DNA from: Betaproteobacteria bacterium HGW-Betaproteobacteria-22
Lineage (GTDB): Bacteria; Pseudomonadota; Gammaproteobacteria; Burkholderiales; Methylophilaceae
Length of the DNA stretch: 64,000 nucleotides
Direction: 5' to 3'
Assembly (NCBI GenBank): GCA_002842285.1
Contig: PHCJ01000002.1
Location: 1 to 64,000 of the forward strand
The notes under the pieces are model-generated. The model searched no databases and was not told the origin of the DNA. It saw nothing but the letters and a program-made list of their open reading frames with translations. Shown here one piece after another: positions 25,051 to 35,352 of this stretch (within the stretch, counting starts at the first letter, position 1; every line of letters starts with the position of its first letter). The position numbers and the translations under genes were made by a program.

Positions 25051-26540
25051 TGCGCGCGTCCTGTACGCAGGATGGCCACACTAATGCTGGCGACTTGCTC
25101 TGGACGCAATTGTTGCCAGCTAAAACGCCAATGCCAATTACCCGTAGCCGTACCAGGTATATTCATGCGATGCGCGCCATCCAACTGCAAAATATCCTGC
25201 ATCGGGATAATGGCCAAATTAGCCTGCGTCGCCAAGACCATATCAATCAGATCATTGGGCATTGCAGGCACATAACCTTCAGCATGCGTGGCGTATAAAT
25301 AGGCATGTACATGTTCGCGCTGCTGCTCATCCAGTGCGTTATACCAGCCTAGCGTAGTATCATTGTCATGTGTGCCGGTGTAAACCACGCTATTAGACGT
25401 GATATGTTGCGGCAAATAAGGGTTATCACTGCTGCCACTAAAAGCAAACTGCAGTATTTTCATCCCTGGCATATGATATTTGTTTCGTAGTGCTTCCACT
25501 TCTACCGTGATAATGCCTAAATCCTCCGCAACCAGACTCACCCCCGGCAAAGCCTGTGTAATTGCTGCGAGCAATGCATCCCCCGGTGCCAGCACCCAGA
25601 CACCATTCATCGCAGTTTCTTCATTAGCCGGTATTTCCCAGGCAGCTTCCAACCCTCTGAAATGATCAATGCGCACGATATCAAACAAGGCACTCTGTGT
25701 TGCCATGCGTGAAACCCACCAGGCAAAGTTATCGGCCGCCATCGCCTCCCAGTTGTAATGGGGGTTTCCCCAACGCTGCCCTGTTTCTGAAAAATAATCT
25801 GGCGGCACACCTGCTACCACCGTCATATTCTTGTCATCATCCAACTTAAACAAATGCGGCTGAGCCCATACATCGGCACTGTCATAAGCCACAAATATTG
25901 GTATATCGCCAAACAACGCAACCTGCTGAGTTTGTGCATATTCCTTAAGCTCATGCCATTGCTTAAAAAACACATACTGCGTAAATTTAATTGCCGCAAC
26001 CTGCTCAGCAAGCTCAAGCTGTGCATGCTTTAAGGTTTTTTTATCACGATTTTTATACAACACAGGCCAAAATGCCCAAGCTGCCTGATTAAATTTCTCG
26101 CGCAAGGCCAAAAACAAGGCAAAATCATCTAGCCAGTCACTTTGTTTTTTACAAAAAGCCAAAAATGCTTGCTGCGACTTTTTGTCCGCCTGCTCAACAT
26201 GCTTGGCATAAGCCTTGGCAAGCAAGGATATTTTGCTAGTTATAAGACCGCCTAGATCATCTTTGGATAAAAGCCCCTCCGCTTGCAAAGCCTCTAAACT
26301 GATAAAGTCCGGATTCCCCGCATGCGCGGACAAACACTGATAAGGTGAGTTGTCAGCATGCGGCATGTTAATTGGCAAAGTTTGCCAGACACGTGCGCCA
26401 ATCTGATGCAAAAAATCTACAAAGCGGTAAGCATTGGCACCTAAGTCACCCGTATAAAAAGCACTTGGCAACGAGTTGATGTGCAACAGCACGCCTGCAC
26501 TGCGCAGATCTAAAATTGATGCCTTTTTTTGTAACGTCAT
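25047..26540 (-). CDS. malQ: 4-alpha-glucanotransferase (amylomaltase)
   Basis: A 497-residue GH77 enzyme that transfers alpha-1,4-glucan segments and releases glucose, part of glycogen and maltodextrin turnover. Family blocks are RSAGVLLHINSLPSAFYTGDLG at the N-terminus (written in two parts here: RSAGVLLHINSLPS and YTGDLG), ALFGDIPIFVAYDSADVW, IVRIDHFRGLEAAWEIP with the nucleophile Asp, LVAEDLGIITVEV with the acid/base Glu, and VVYTGTHDNDTTLGWY. Length is normal for bacterial amylomaltase. It lies between the GH57 gene and the ROK kinase on the minus strand, and overlaps the kinase start. Confidence 0.96.
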   Translation of the reverse strand: MTLQKKASILDLRSAGVLLHINSLPSAFYTGDLGANAYRFVDFLHQIGARVWQTLPINMPHADNSPYQCLSAHAGNPDFISLEALQAEGLLSKDDLGGLITSKISLLAKAYAKHVEQADKKSQQAFLAFCKKQSDWLDDFALFLALREKFNQAAWAFWPVLYKNRDKKTLKHAQLELAEQVAAIKFTQYVFFKQWHELKEYAQTQQVALFGDIPIFVAYDSADVWAQPHLFKLDDDKNMTVVAGVPPDYFSETGQRWGNPHYNWEAMAADNFAWWVSRMATQSALFDIVRIDHFRGLEAAWEIPANEETAMNGVWVLAPGDALLAAITQALPGVSLVAEDLGIITVEVEALRNKYHMPGMKILQFAFSGSSDNPYLPQHITSNSVVYTGTHDNDTTLGWYNALDEQQREHVHAYLYATHAEGYVPAMPNDLIDMVLATQANLAIIPMQDILQLDGAHRMNIPGTATGNWHWRFSWQQLRPEQVASISVAILRTGRAQ

Positions 26541-26644
26541 AACACCCTATTCTATAAAAACCAACCAAGACATCAACGCTCTAATGCAAAACATGAATTA
26601 AGCAGGCACTATCCTTTTCCGAGGGCCTGCTCACTTAATTCAGA

Positions 26645-28378
26645 TCATGACTGACCACGCCGCATGGTCCCAGCATTTTCTGCATTACCGCCACCTAAGC
26701 TAATCGCAACGTGTAAGGCTTCCGGTACAGGTTGCCCCAGCAACACGTACAGATTAATCAGATTACGGCGGTACAGTAAATCAAAACTCGCCACACTGTC
26801 CGATGCATTGTAATCGCCAAACCACCAAAACCAGTCCGACCCCTCACAAATAGCCAACTGATGCTCACAAGCCTCAAGCTGTTGAGCATCTAAACTTCCG
26901 TCTGCGACTGCCTTATCGTAAACCTTCTTGGCCTCGCATAATAAATCCCAGGCTAAATTCTTATCCTGGCTGCCTATCCATGTGCTAAAAGTACCATATA
27001 CCCAGCTCCCTGCCGCCACCTGCGGCAATATTGGCGCAGAAAATCCCGCTTTTTCTGCATGTTCAGATTGATAAAAATCCACGATATCACTGAATGTCGT
27101 CATTTCAATATCCGGATGATTAACCAGCGCCTCATATAACTCGCTAATAAAGTGATAGCCATTGTAAGGATAATATTCCCAGGCATTTTCACCATCCAGA
27201 ATTACACTCACCACCTGAGCCCCGTCGCTTGGATTAGATTGGTGTATATGTTCTAAACTTTGTATAAAATCATTCACTGCATCGCGCGCAAACATCCCGG
27301 AATATTCGAAGCCGATTTTGTCTGAAAGGTTATCATCTCTAAAGAAACATAAAATATCGTGCTTGCCATTGGTCACCCGATAAGGCTGATACAGATAAGT
27401 GTTTTGATCTTCCGCACTTAAATGCGATTTTCTCAGGCTATTCGCCAATACAGCCTGCCCTGTGGCCGCCCACTCTACGCCACTCTCCGCCATAAGCGAG
27501 AGCGCTGCATGAGAAACAGCGCCCTCAGCCGGCCACATGCCACGGGACTCCTTACCAAAATGCACCTTATGGTAGGCATTGGCAGACTCGACGTGCGCTA
27601 CAGCCCGGCGATACCCACCTTTATATTGCGAGTTCTCAGGCAGGGGGGCATTCGGCATTGCGTCTAAAGTCGATTTAAAATCCAGCAATAATGGCAAAAT
27701 CGGATGGTAGTAAGGCGTTGTCGAAATCTCTATCTGCTTAGCGTCCATTAGCGCCTTATAGCGTGGAATAAGCCCTGCCACTGTATCACCCACCACTTTA
27801 AACAAGGCCATGCGTTCTTCAAAAGTAAACAGCACGCCCTTGTTCATCAAGGCCTGCACAGTGGGATTATTGCGACGCAAGCTCTCGCCACACCAAGCCA
27901 AGTGGTACCACACCAGTAAGTCCGCTTTATACTGTGCGTCCAGATAGTGCAACCTGTCATGGCCATTAATGGTATCAACCAACTTATAAAGCTGGAATAA
28001 ACGCTGATAATGCGGAAACGGACTCAACATCTTTTCATGATGACTTTTAAAGCAACTTTCCACAATTAAAAGGCACTGCTCATCACTGACACCGCCCAAA
28101 TCCTTCTCTGCCAACAAAGCCAGTAGCGGGTCACGAATTTTATTTTGCCTGAACTGCGCTGTGTAATCTTCAAGCTGTTCAATCAGAATAGGCACAAAAT
28201 TAAATGTCACGCGCGCCTTGGGGTTGGCTTCAAGATGAAACGCCATGTCACTGTAGTCCTTAATCGCATGCAGATAAGTCCAGGGCAGCACGTACTCATT
28301 GGTTGCCAGGTCACGATAGTCCGGCTGATGCATATGCCAGTAAAGATTAAGATACAACTTAGAACGACGGGTAATCAC
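26645..28378 (-). CDS. GH57 family glycoside hydrolase
   Basis: A 577-residue GH57 protein. It opens LNLYWHMHQPDYRD, the first GH57 conserved region. TTPYYHPILPLLLD is region two. GMWPAEGAVSHAAL contains the nucleophile Glu, and SVILDGENAWEYYPYNG contains the acid/base Asp region. GH57 enzymes act on alpha-glucans as amylase, amylopullulanase, 4-alpha-glucanotransferase or branching enzyme. Together with malQ and glgB this one is probably an alpha-glucan-degrading enzyme of stored glycogen. No signal peptide is seen, so it acts in the cytosol. It lies between glgC and malQ, 104 bp before malQ. Confidence 0.92.
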   Translation of the reverse strand: MITRRSKLYLNLYWHMHQPDYRDLATNEYVLPWTYLHAIKDYSDMAFHLEANPKARVTFNFVPILIEQLEDYTAQFRQNKIRDPLLALLAEKDLGGVSDEQCLLIVESCFKSHHEKMLSPFPHYQRLFQLYKLVDTINGHDRLHYLDAQYKADLLVWYHLAWCGESLRRNNPTVQALMNKGVLFTFEERMALFKVVGDTVAGLIPRYKALMDAKQIEISTTPYYHPILPLLLDFKSTLDAMPNAPLPENSQYKGGYRRAVAHVESANAYHKVHFGKESRGMWPAEGAVSHAALSLMAESGVEWAATGQAVLANSLRKSHLSAEDQNTYLYQPYRVTNGKHDILCFFRDDNLSDKIGFEYSGMFARDAVNDFIQSLEHIHQSNPSDGAQVVSVILDGENAWEYYPYNGYHFISELYEALVNHPDIEMTTFSDIVDFYQSEHAEKAGFSAPILPQVAAGSWVYGTFSTWIGSQDKNLAWDLLCEAKKVYDKAVADGSLDAQQLEACEHQLAICEGSDWFWWFGDYNASDSVASFDLLYRRNLINLYVLLGQPVPEALHVAISLGGGNAENAGTMRRGQS

Positions 28379-28521
28379 TTATAAAAAACCTTGACTAAAA
28401 AATTAAGACTACATTAAACACTTTTTCGAGATGGTCACGTTAAAGCGCGCACATGTTAAATACCTCAACGCACAGCCACCTGAAAAAAATCGAATCAGTT
28501 TGCCTGAAATATGCGCACGAA

Positions 28522-29814
28522 TTAAACGACGCGATACAAATCCTGCCCAAGCATATCAGGCGTAACCAGCACGATGCCCTTTTCTGAAACATAAAAACGT
28601 TTGGCATCCAACGCGAGATCCACCCCAATGGCCATGCCTTCTGGAATCACGCACCCACGATCAATCACTACATTTTTCAGTACCACATTACGATTCACAG
28701 TCACTTTGGGCAAAATCACCGCACCTGAAACTTCGCAATAGCTGTGCACACGCACATCGGAAAACAAAACCGTATTGGTCACCGCCGAGCCGCTAATCAA
28801 ACAACCACCGGAAACCAAAGAGTCAGTGGCTTTGCCCGTACGTCCTTCGTCATTAAATACAAATTTCGCGGGCGGTAACTGCTCCTGATAAGTCCAGATT
28901 GGCCAATCTCTATCGTATAAATTAAGCTCCGGCACCACCTTTGTGAGCTCCATATTGGCTTCCCAATAAGCATCAATCGTGCCCACATCACGCCAATAGA
29001 AATTACCATTTTTAGCACCCACACAACTATCTGTAAAACGGTGCGCCTGCACTTTATATTTATTGATGATGTAAGGGATGATATCACCACCAAAATCATG
29101 GCTTGAATGTGGGTCATCGGCATCGCGTATCAACTGTTCATACAGGAACTTCGCGTTAAACACATAAATGCCCATGCTGGCAAACGCTTTGGTGGGATCA
29201 TCAGGCATATGCTTAGGGTTAGCCGGCTTCTCAGCAAACTCCACCACACGGTCTGTACCATCTACGGCCAGCACACCAAAGCCTTTAGCATCTTCCAATG
29301 GCACATTAATACAGGCCACCGTCATATCCGCATTGTTACGCACATGCGTAGCCAGCATTTTGCCGTAATCCATTTTGTAAATATGATCGCCAGCCAGAAT
29401 CAATACATAATCAGCCCCACCCTCACGTAATAAGTCAATGTTCTGATACACCGCATCCGCGGTCCCCTTGTACCAGTCTTCAGAAATACGCTGCTGCGCA
29501 GGAATAATATTGACGTACTCATTAAACTCACCGCGCAAAAACCCCCAGCCACGCTGAATATGCTGAATCAGGCTTTGCGCCTTATATTGCGTTGCCACAT
29601 TAATGCGACGGATACCTGAGTTAATGCAATTGGATAATGGAAAATCAATGATACGGAACTTGCCGCCAAACTGCACCGCCGGTTTTGCACGCCAATCCGT
29701 TAAATTCTTCAAGCGACTACCGCGTCCGCCTGCTAAAATGATTGCGACAGTATTTTTGGTTAATGTACTAATAAAACGATCTGAATGCTGGTCTGTATGT
29801 TGATGCTGAGACAT
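28522..29814 (-). CDS. glgC: Glucose-1-phosphate adenylyltransferase
   Basis: A 430-residue ADP-glucose pyrophosphorylase, the committed step of glycogen synthesis. Signatures are [24 protein letters not shown], here noted as [12 protein letters not shown] and [35 protein letters not shown], and VEFAEKP with the sugar-phosphate Lys. A left-handed beta-helix C-terminus follows ([16 protein letters not shown]). Allosteric control by a glycolytic metabolite is expected for the family. A strong AGGAGGG ribosome-binding site precedes the ATG. It is divergent from glgB across a 172-bp A/T-rich gap with two TATAAT hexamers. No glgA is in the window. Confidence 0.97.
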   Translation of the reverse strand: MSQHQHTDQHSDRFISTLTKNTVAIILAGGRGSRLKNLTDWRAKPAVQFGGKFRIIDFPLSNCINSGIRRINVATQYKAQSLIQHIQRGWGFLRGEFNEYVNIIPAQQRISEDWYKGTADAVYQNIDLLREGGADYVLILAGDHIYKMDYGKMLATHVRNNADMTVACINVPLEDAKGFGVLAVDGTDRVVEFAEKPANPKHMPDDPTKAFASMGIYVFNAKFLYEQLIRDADDPHSSHDFGGDIIPYIINKYKVQAHRFTDSCVGAKNGNFYWRDVGTIDAYWEANMELTKVVPELNLYDRDWPIWTYQEQLPPAKFVFNDEGRTGKATDSLVSGGCLISGSAVTNTVLFSDVRVHSYCEVSGAVILPKVTVNRNVVLKNVVIDRGCVIPEGMAIGVDLALDAKRFYVSEKGIVLVTPDMLGQDLYRVV

Positions 29815-29986
29815 GATGCCCTCCTGAAGTTTTTATTTAGTTGCTAAATATCCTGCTAGCTGGGCTAACTAGCTTTTTTTACTACGATTGCCATTGATTA
29901 CATTATAATCAGCTTAAAGCACTATAATCTAGCTAAAATGGTTTAAATTTAATAAATAGCTAAAAAATAATTGGGGAAGAGATATT

Positions 29987-32209
29987 TTGGCAAAATCAAA
30001 AACAACTCATGCACCATCCAACATGCACAATCAGGCATTAAACCGCATACTGGAGGCACGTCATCACGACCCTTTTAGCTTCTTAGGCCAGCATGTCACA
30101 CACATTGATGACGAAAAATACTACGTATACCGCACGTTCCTGCCTTACGCGAGTGAAGTCAAAATCAAAACAGAGGATGACTGGGTCGATCTCGAAAAAA
30201 CACATCAGGACGGCCTGTTTGAATATACCAGTCCGGTGGCTTTCAAAACACCCTGCCTTCTGAAGATCAGCACTGGTGAACAGTGTTACGAAACAAATGA
30301 CCCCTACACCTTCAGTTCCAGCATTACGCAAGACGATCTGTATTTATTTGGTGAAGGGCGTCTTAAATTAGCCTATAAAATGTTAGGTGCCCATCTGATG
30401 ACGCAAGAAGGTGTAGCAGGTGTGCGCTTTGCCGTCTGGGCACCCAATGCTGAGCGCGTCAGTGTAATCGGCAGCTTTAACAACTGGGATGGGCGCATCC
30501 ACTCTATGCGCACTCATGGCTCAAGCGGTGTGTGGGATATCTTCATCCCCGGGCTCACCAACAGTGACACCTATAAATTTGAAATTCGCAACCGCCATAC
30601 AGGTGGAATCTTGGTTAAAACCGATCCGTATGGTTTCGAGTTTGAACAGCGCCCGGGCACCGCTGCAAAAATCAGCGACAGCCACCATCAATGGGAGGAT
30701 CGTCAATGGCTGGAGGCGCGCAAACAGCGCGATTGGTTGCATGCACCGTTCAACTGTTACGAAGTACACCTGGGCTCATGGCAACGCAACAAAAAAGGAC
30801 ACTTTCTTACCTACCGTGAACTAGCAAAAACGCTGGTGCCGCATGTGGTTGCCATGGGTTACACTCACGTTGAATTATTACCCATTTCCGAGCATCCGCT
30901 TAACGAATCCTGGGGCTATCAGACCACGGGTTACTTTGGCGTCACCAACCGATTTGGCTCGCCGGATGATCTGCGTTTTCTGATAGATGCATTCCATCAG
31001 GCCAATATCGGCGTTATTCTAGACTGGGTACCGGGCCACTTTCCTAAAGATGACTGGGCACTTGCACGCTTCGACGGCACTGCACTTTATGAACACGAAG
31101 ACCCACGCCTGGGCGAGCATCAGGACTGGGGCACTTATATATTCAATTACGGCCGCAACGAGGTGCGTAACTTTCTAATTTCCAACGCCTATTACTGGTT
31201 ACAGGAATTCCACATTGATGGCTTGCGTGTTGATGCCGTTGCTTCAATGCTCTACCTGGACTACTCACGCAACCCTGGCGAATGGATTCCCAACAAGTTT
31301 GGCGGACGCGAAAATCTTGATGTCATCGACTTCCTGAAACAACTGAACATGATGGTCGGTGAAGATTTCACTGGGGTGCTCACGATTGCGGAAGAATCCA
31401 CCGCATGGCCTATGGTATCCCGCCCAATCTACCTGGGTGGCCTAGGCTTCAGTATGAAATGGAACATGGGGTGGATGAATGACACGCTAAGCTACATCGA
31501 AAACGACCCCGTGCACAGACGCTACTACCACGACAAACTTACCTTTGGGCAACTGTACGCGTATTCTGAAAACTTTGTTTTACCTTTCTCGCACGACGAA
31601 GTCGTCCATGGTAAAAAATCACTGTTAGACAAAATGCCCGGTGATGCCTGGCAAAAATTCGCCAATTTGCGTTTGTTAACGACTTACCAAATGACATCTC
31701 CCGGAAAAAAACTCAATTTCATGGGAAATGAAATAGGTCAAGGTCGGGAATGGAACGTCAATACCAGCCTGGATTGGCATTTAGTCGACAATCAGTACGC
31801 AGGCCATGAATGGCATCGAGGTATACAAAAGACGCATACCGACTTGAACAATCTCTATAAAACGCTGCCCGCACTGCATACCCTGGATTTTGAACATCAG
31901 GGATTTGAGTGGATTGACTGTCACGACACTGAACAATCCATTATCAGCTACGTTAGGCGCGGGCTTGACAATAGTTTTGTTATAATAGTGCTGAACTTTA
32001 CACCGGTGTTGCGTAACCAGTATCGCATTGGGATGCCGCAGGCAGGAACCTACCATGAAATATTCAACAGCGATGCAAGCTGTTACGGCGGAAGCAATCA
32101 GGGCAACAGTGACAGCCTACACACAGAGAATGTGCCTTGGATGCACCATGCGCAGTCACTTGTGATTAAATTACCACCACTCGCTGCTATCATTTTGCAA
32201 ATAAAATAA
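29987..32209 (+). CDS. glgB: 1,4-alpha-glucan branching enzyme
   Basis: A 740-residue GH13 branching enzyme that makes alpha-1,6 branches in glycogen. An N-terminal beta-sandwich (HHDPFSFLGQH) and a CBM48 domain (VRFAVWAPNAERVSVIGSFN) precede the catalytic barrel. The nucleophile Asp is in GLRVDAVASMLYLDYSR, the acid/base Glu in LTIAEESTAWP, and the transition-state Asp in LPFSHDEVVHGKKSL. The start is TTG at 29987, chosen because GGGGAAG stands 9 bp upstream and the frame is closed soon before; an ATG 36 bp on is the alternative. pgi follows after 33 bp in the same direction. Confidence 0.96.
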   Translation: MAKSKTTHAPSNMHNQALNRILEARHHDPFSFLGQHVTHIDDEKYYVYRTFLPYASEVKIKTEDDWVDLEKTHQDGLFEYTSPVAFKTPCLLKISTGEQCYETNDPYTFSSSITQDDLYLFGEGRLKLAYKMLGAHLMTQEGVAGVRFAVWAPNAERVSVIGSFNNWDGRIHSMRTHGSSGVWDIFIPGLTNSDTYKFEIRNRHTGGILVKTDPYGFEFEQRPGTAAKISDSHHQWEDRQWLEARKQRDWLHAPFNCYEVHLGSWQRNKKGHFLTYRELAKTLVPHVVAMGYTHVELLPISEHPLNESWGYQTTGYFGVTNRFGSPDDLRFLIDAFHQANIGVILDWVPGHFPKDDWALARFDGTALYEHEDPRLGEHQDWGTYIFNYGRNEVRNFLISNAYYWLQEFHIDGLRVDAVASMLYLDYSRNPGEWIPNKFGGRENLDVIDFLKQLNMMVGEDFTGVLTIAEESTAWPMVSRPIYLGGLGFSMKWNMGWMNDTLSYIENDPVHRRYYHDKLTFGQLYAYSENFVLPFSHDEVVHGKKSLLDKMPGDAWQKFANLRLLTTYQMTSPGKKLNFMGNEIGQGREWNVNTSLDWHLVDNQYAGHEWHRGIQKTHTDLNNLYKTLPALHTLDFEHQGFEWIDCHDTEQSIISYVRRGLDNSFVIIVLNFTPVLRNQYRIGMPQAGTYHEIFNSDASCYGGSNQGNSDSLHTENVPWMHHAQSLVIKLPPLAAIILQIK

Positions 32210-32242
32210 CTTAAACCTAATACATAAAGCTCGATCATCAAC

Positions 32243-33901
32243 ATGGCTAGACTAAATCAATTACCGGTGTGGCAAAAGCTTTGCCAGCACCAGCAAGCAA
32301 TCAGCGATTTACATATGCGGGACATTTTTGCGAACGACCCCAATCGCTTTGAAAAATACCACCTGAAATTTGCCGACATACTGTTTGATTACTCCAAGCA
32401 TCGCATCACCGATGCAACACTGCCGCTGTTATTTCAACTTGCGCGTGAAGCCAATATTGAGCAATGGCGCGATAAAATGTTTTCCGGTGAAAAAATCAAT
32501 ATCACAGAAAATCGTGCTGTATTGCATACTGCTCTGCGCAACCGTGCCAATACACCCGTCTATGTGGACGGCCATGATGTGATGCCTGATGTGAATGCCG
32601 TATTGGCACAGATGCGTGAATTTACAACCAAGGTGCGCAACGGCGCATGGCTAGGCTATACCGGTAAACGTATTACCGACATTGTCAATATTGGCATTGG
32701 CGGCTCTGATTTAGGCCCCGTAATGGTGTGTGATGCATTAAAACCCTACGCCAGCCCTGATTTAAGCGTACATTTTGTTTCAAATATAGATGGTGCACAT
32801 TTAATGCGTGCCCTAAATGTATGCAACCCTGAAACCACCCTGTTTATTGTGGCCTCAAAAACATTTACCACACAAGAAACCATGACCAATGCGACGTCTG
32901 CCCGCGCATGGTTCTTGGATGCAGCCAAAGACAATGCTTTTGTCGCCAAACATTTTGTTGCACTGTCGACCAACATCAAAGCCGTGCAGGCGTTTGGCAT
33001 TGATACCGCCAATATGTTTGCTTTCTGGGACTGGGTGGGTGGCCGCTATTCACTGTGGTCTGCGATTGGATTGTCAATTGCCTTGTATATCGGCATGGAT
33101 AATTTTGAAGATCTGCTCCAGGGCGCATTTGAAATGGACGAGCACTTCAAAACTGCACCATTAGAGCAGAATATGCCCGTCATCATGGCGCTGATTGGCT
33201 TGTGGTACAACAATTTCTTCCATGTGGACTCTCAGGTCATATTGCCATACGACCAAGGCTTGGCGAGATTTCCCGCCTATTTACAACAGGCCGACATGGA
33301 AAGTAACGGTAAATTCATTTGCCGTGATGGCAGCCGCGTCCCCTACAAGACTGGCCCCGTCATCTGGGGTGAAGCTGGCACCAATGGTCAGCACGCTTTC
33401 TACCAGCTCATTCATCAGGGCACACAAATCGTGCCTGCCGACTTTTTAATGCCTGTACATAGTCATTACAAAGTGAGCAGCAACGGGCATGCACATCATA
33501 AAATTCTTTTAGCTAACTTTTTAGCACAGACCCAATCACTCATGCTAGGTAAAACCAGAGAACAGGCGCGTGCCGAGCTTGAACAACAAGGACTCTCTGG
33601 TGAAGCGCTGGAAAACCTGTTACCGCATAAAATGTTTGAAGGTAACCGCCCTACTACTTCTATTCTATTTGACAAATTAACACCCAATACACTGGGAAAA
33701 CTGATTGCACTGTATGAGCACAAAATATTTGTACAGGGCATCATCTGGGACATTAACAGTTACGACCAATGGGGCGTTGAATATGGCAAACAGATTGCAC
33801 AGCAAATTCTACCTCAACTAAGCAACGAAGAGGTTGTAACTGACTATGACAGCTCAACCAACGGCCTCATCAACTATACCAAAACACTTAAAATTGAATA
33901 A
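32243..33901 (+). CDS. pgi: Glucose-6-phosphate isomerase
   Basis: A 552-residue phosphoglucose isomerase that converts glucose 6-phosphate and fructose 6-phosphate. Signature blocks are [64 protein letters not shown] with catalytic Glu and His, and [11 protein letters not shown] near the end with the catalytic Lys. It is downstream of glgB by 33 bp and connects hexose phosphate from formaldehyde fixation or from glycogen to both directions of metabolism. An intrinsic terminator follows at 33960-33991. Confidence 0.98.
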   Translation: MARLNQLPVWQKLCQHQQAISDLHMRDIFANDPNRFEKYHLKFADILFDYSKHRITDATLPLLFQLAREANIEQWRDKMFSGEKINITENRAVLHTALRNRANTPVYVDGHDVMPDVNAVLAQMREFTTKVRNGAWLGYTGKRITDIVNIGIGGSDLGPVMVCDALKPYASPDLSVHFVSNIDGAHLMRALNVCNPETTLFIVASKTFTTQETMTNATSARAWFLDAAKDNAFVAKHFVALSTNIKAVQAFGIDTANMFAFWDWVGGRYSLWSAIGLSIALYIGMDNFEDLLQGAFEMDEHFKTAPLEQNMPVIMALIGLWYNNFFHVDSQVILPYDQGLARFPAYLQQADMESNGKFICRDGSRVPYKTGPVIWGEAGTNGQHAFYQLIHQGTQIVPADFLMPVHSHYKVSSNGHAHHKILLANFLAQTQSLMLGKTREQARAELEQQGLSGEALENLLPHKMFEGNRPTTSILFDKLTPNTLGKLIALYEHKIFVQGIIWDINSYDQWGVEYGKQIAQQILPQLSNEEVVTDYDSSTNGLINYTKTLKIE

Positions 33902-33959
33902 GGCATGATAATGCGCATTCAACGCTTATTGAAGTTTGGTGACTAAAATTTTAACCTTT

Positions 33960-33991
33960 AAGCCCGATGAGAAATCTCATTGGGCTTTTTT
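33960..33991 (+). terminator. Intrinsic terminator after pgi
   Basis: AAGCCC-G-ATGAG and CTCAT-T-GGGCTT form an 11-12 bp stem with one internal mismatch, followed by a T-run. It closes the glgB-pgi unit. Confidence 0.9.
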
Positions 33992-34028
33992 ATCGCACAT
34001 TATTTAACAAAATTAAGCGGCAATAAAC

Positions 34029-34841
34029 ATGTTCAACTTCGACAAATATAAAGTAAATCCTAAAAAATTTTCGCTCAAGGATTATGATGCGAGAGACAAA
34101 TCTGAGCGCACTGGCACAAAAGAGCAAAATGCGGCTGACCTTGCGGCACTGGCAAGTGAGATTAATCAATTGCAGGATATCCTGCATGCAGAGGGCAAAC
34201 GCAAAGTGCTGCTTGTACTGCAAGGAATGGATGCAAGCGGCAAAGACGGTACTGTACGTCATGTGTTTCGCGAAACTGACCCCTTGGGCATACGCCTTGC
34301 CAGTTTCAAGGCGCCAAGCAAGGAAGAACTTGCACATGATTATCTATGGCGCGTACATCAGCAGGTGCCCGGTGTGGGAGAGTTAGTGATTTTCAACCGC
34401 AGTCACTATGAAGACGTATTAATTGTAAAAGTGCATGACTGGATTGATGATGCAGAATGCAAACGCCGCTATGCACAAATCAACGACTTTGAACGGCTTT
34501 TGACAGAAACAGGTACAACCATCATCAAGTGTTTTCTGCACATCACCAAAGAGGAACAAAAAAAACGCATGCAGGAACGCTTGGACAACCCGGAAAAAAG
34601 CTGGAAATTCAACCCAGCAGACCTTGATGAACGCACTTTATGGCCTAATTACATGCAAGCCTATGAGCAGGCAATCAAAGCCACCTCTACTGATTATGCG
34701 CCCTGGTATATCATTCCTGCTGATTCAAAAACCAATCGCAATCTGCTCGTATCAAGATTATTACTCAGCACCTTAAAGCGCATGAAGTTAACGTACCCAG
34801 TCAGTCCGCCGAATTACCAATCGATTGTTATTCAAGACTAA
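34029..34841 (+). CDS. ppk2: PPK2-family polyphosphate kinase
   Basis: A 270-residue PPK2 protein. Walker A is in LQGMDASGKDGTVRHVF at about residues 63-79, and the lid and Walker B regions show NRSHYEDVLIVKV and ITKEEQKKRMQERL. Single-domain PPK2 enzymes of this kind move phosphate between polyphosphate and nucleotides. Sequence flavour (KFSLKDYDARD start, WKFNPADLDERTLW) is like the class that phosphorylates AMP and ADP. It has its own start after the pgi terminator. A role in regenerating ADP or ATP from polyphosphate beside a glycogen cluster is inference. The repeat region follows. Confidence 0.93.
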   Translation: MFNFDKYKVNPKKFSLKDYDARDKSERTGTKEQNAADLAALASEINQLQDILHAEGKRKVLLVLQGMDASGKDGTVRHVFRETDPLGIRLASFKAPSKEELAHDYLWRVHQQVPGVGELVIFNRSHYEDVLIVKVHDWIDDAECKRRYAQINDFERLLTETGTTIIKCFLHITKEEQKKRMQERLDNPEKSWKFNPADLDERTLWPNYMQAYEQAIKATSTDYAPWYIIPADSKTNRNLLVSRLLLSTLKRMKLTYPVSPPNYQSIVIQD

Positions 34842-34910
34842 AAAACAGTCGACGCTTGCCATATTGCGAGTTTCCTGAAATGAAAAATACAAACGCCTCA
34901 TGCTTGAAAT

Positions 34911-35142
34911 TAACCCAAATTTTCCATTAGGATATTACCAGCGGCTGATAATCAGCACTAAAGGCAACAAGTTGGCAAGTGTTGCTAAAAATGACACCCC
35001 CGCACAGTTTGATGGATTTTTTGTGCAAATTTTATGATCGAAAGTCATTACTATTGGCAGAAAATTTGTACAAAAAAGACGCAGAATGGGCAAGTTGACA
35101 TTCAAGTAGATGTAAAATCGCCTAATTGAAAATCTGGGATTA
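34911..35142. repeat. Small inverted-repeat element, copy X1
   Basis: The left end TAACCCAAATTTTCCATTAG and the right end CTAATTGAAAATCTGGGATTA are imperfect inverted repeats of about 21 bp. The interior contains CAGTTTGATGG, a T-rich stretch, TTTGTACAAAAAAGACGCA, AATGGGCAAGTTGACAT and GTAGATGTAAAATC. The same blocks in the same order occur in the element at 54753-54903. No coding frame is inside. Size and inverted ends with flanking TA suggest a MITE-like element. It occupies the first half of the 511-bp gap between ppk2 and sppA. Confidence 0.65.
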
Positions 35143-35308
35143 CTAGGAACAAACCTATAACCCTGTAAACTTGATAGAAAGGGTAGTCTAGAGAGTTTGT
35201 ATTGCAGTAAAGTTTTATGGCAACCTCATGCTGAGTCCTAAATAAATCAAAAGGTTGCTCTAAAATGGTTTCCATTAAAAATGGCTGCTAATGAAAGATC
35301 CCGGTTAA
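35143..35308. repeat. Second inverted-repeat element fused to X1 (copy X2)
   Basis: AAGGGTAGTCTAGAG, TGGCAACCTCATGC, AAATAAATCAAAAG-TTGCTC, TGGTTTCCA and GGCTGCTAATG follow each other here and correspond to AAGGGTAGTCTAGAG, TGGTAACCTCATACC, ATAAATCAAAAGATTGCTC, GATTTCCA and TTGCTGCTAATGG at 57318-57445. The right end (CTGCTAATGAAAGATCCCGG) matches the right end of that element. Its left end abuts X1 directly, so the two appear nested or tandem. Confidence 0.6.
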
Positions 35309-35352
35309 AAGCACGCATGCAAAATCTGTCCACCGCGTTTATTTAAACAGCA

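Noticed and set aside
34972-34986. Sigma-54-like TTGGCAAGTGTTGCT
   Set aside because: GG and GC are 8 bp apart instead of 10, it lies inside a repeat element, and no gene follows in that direction.
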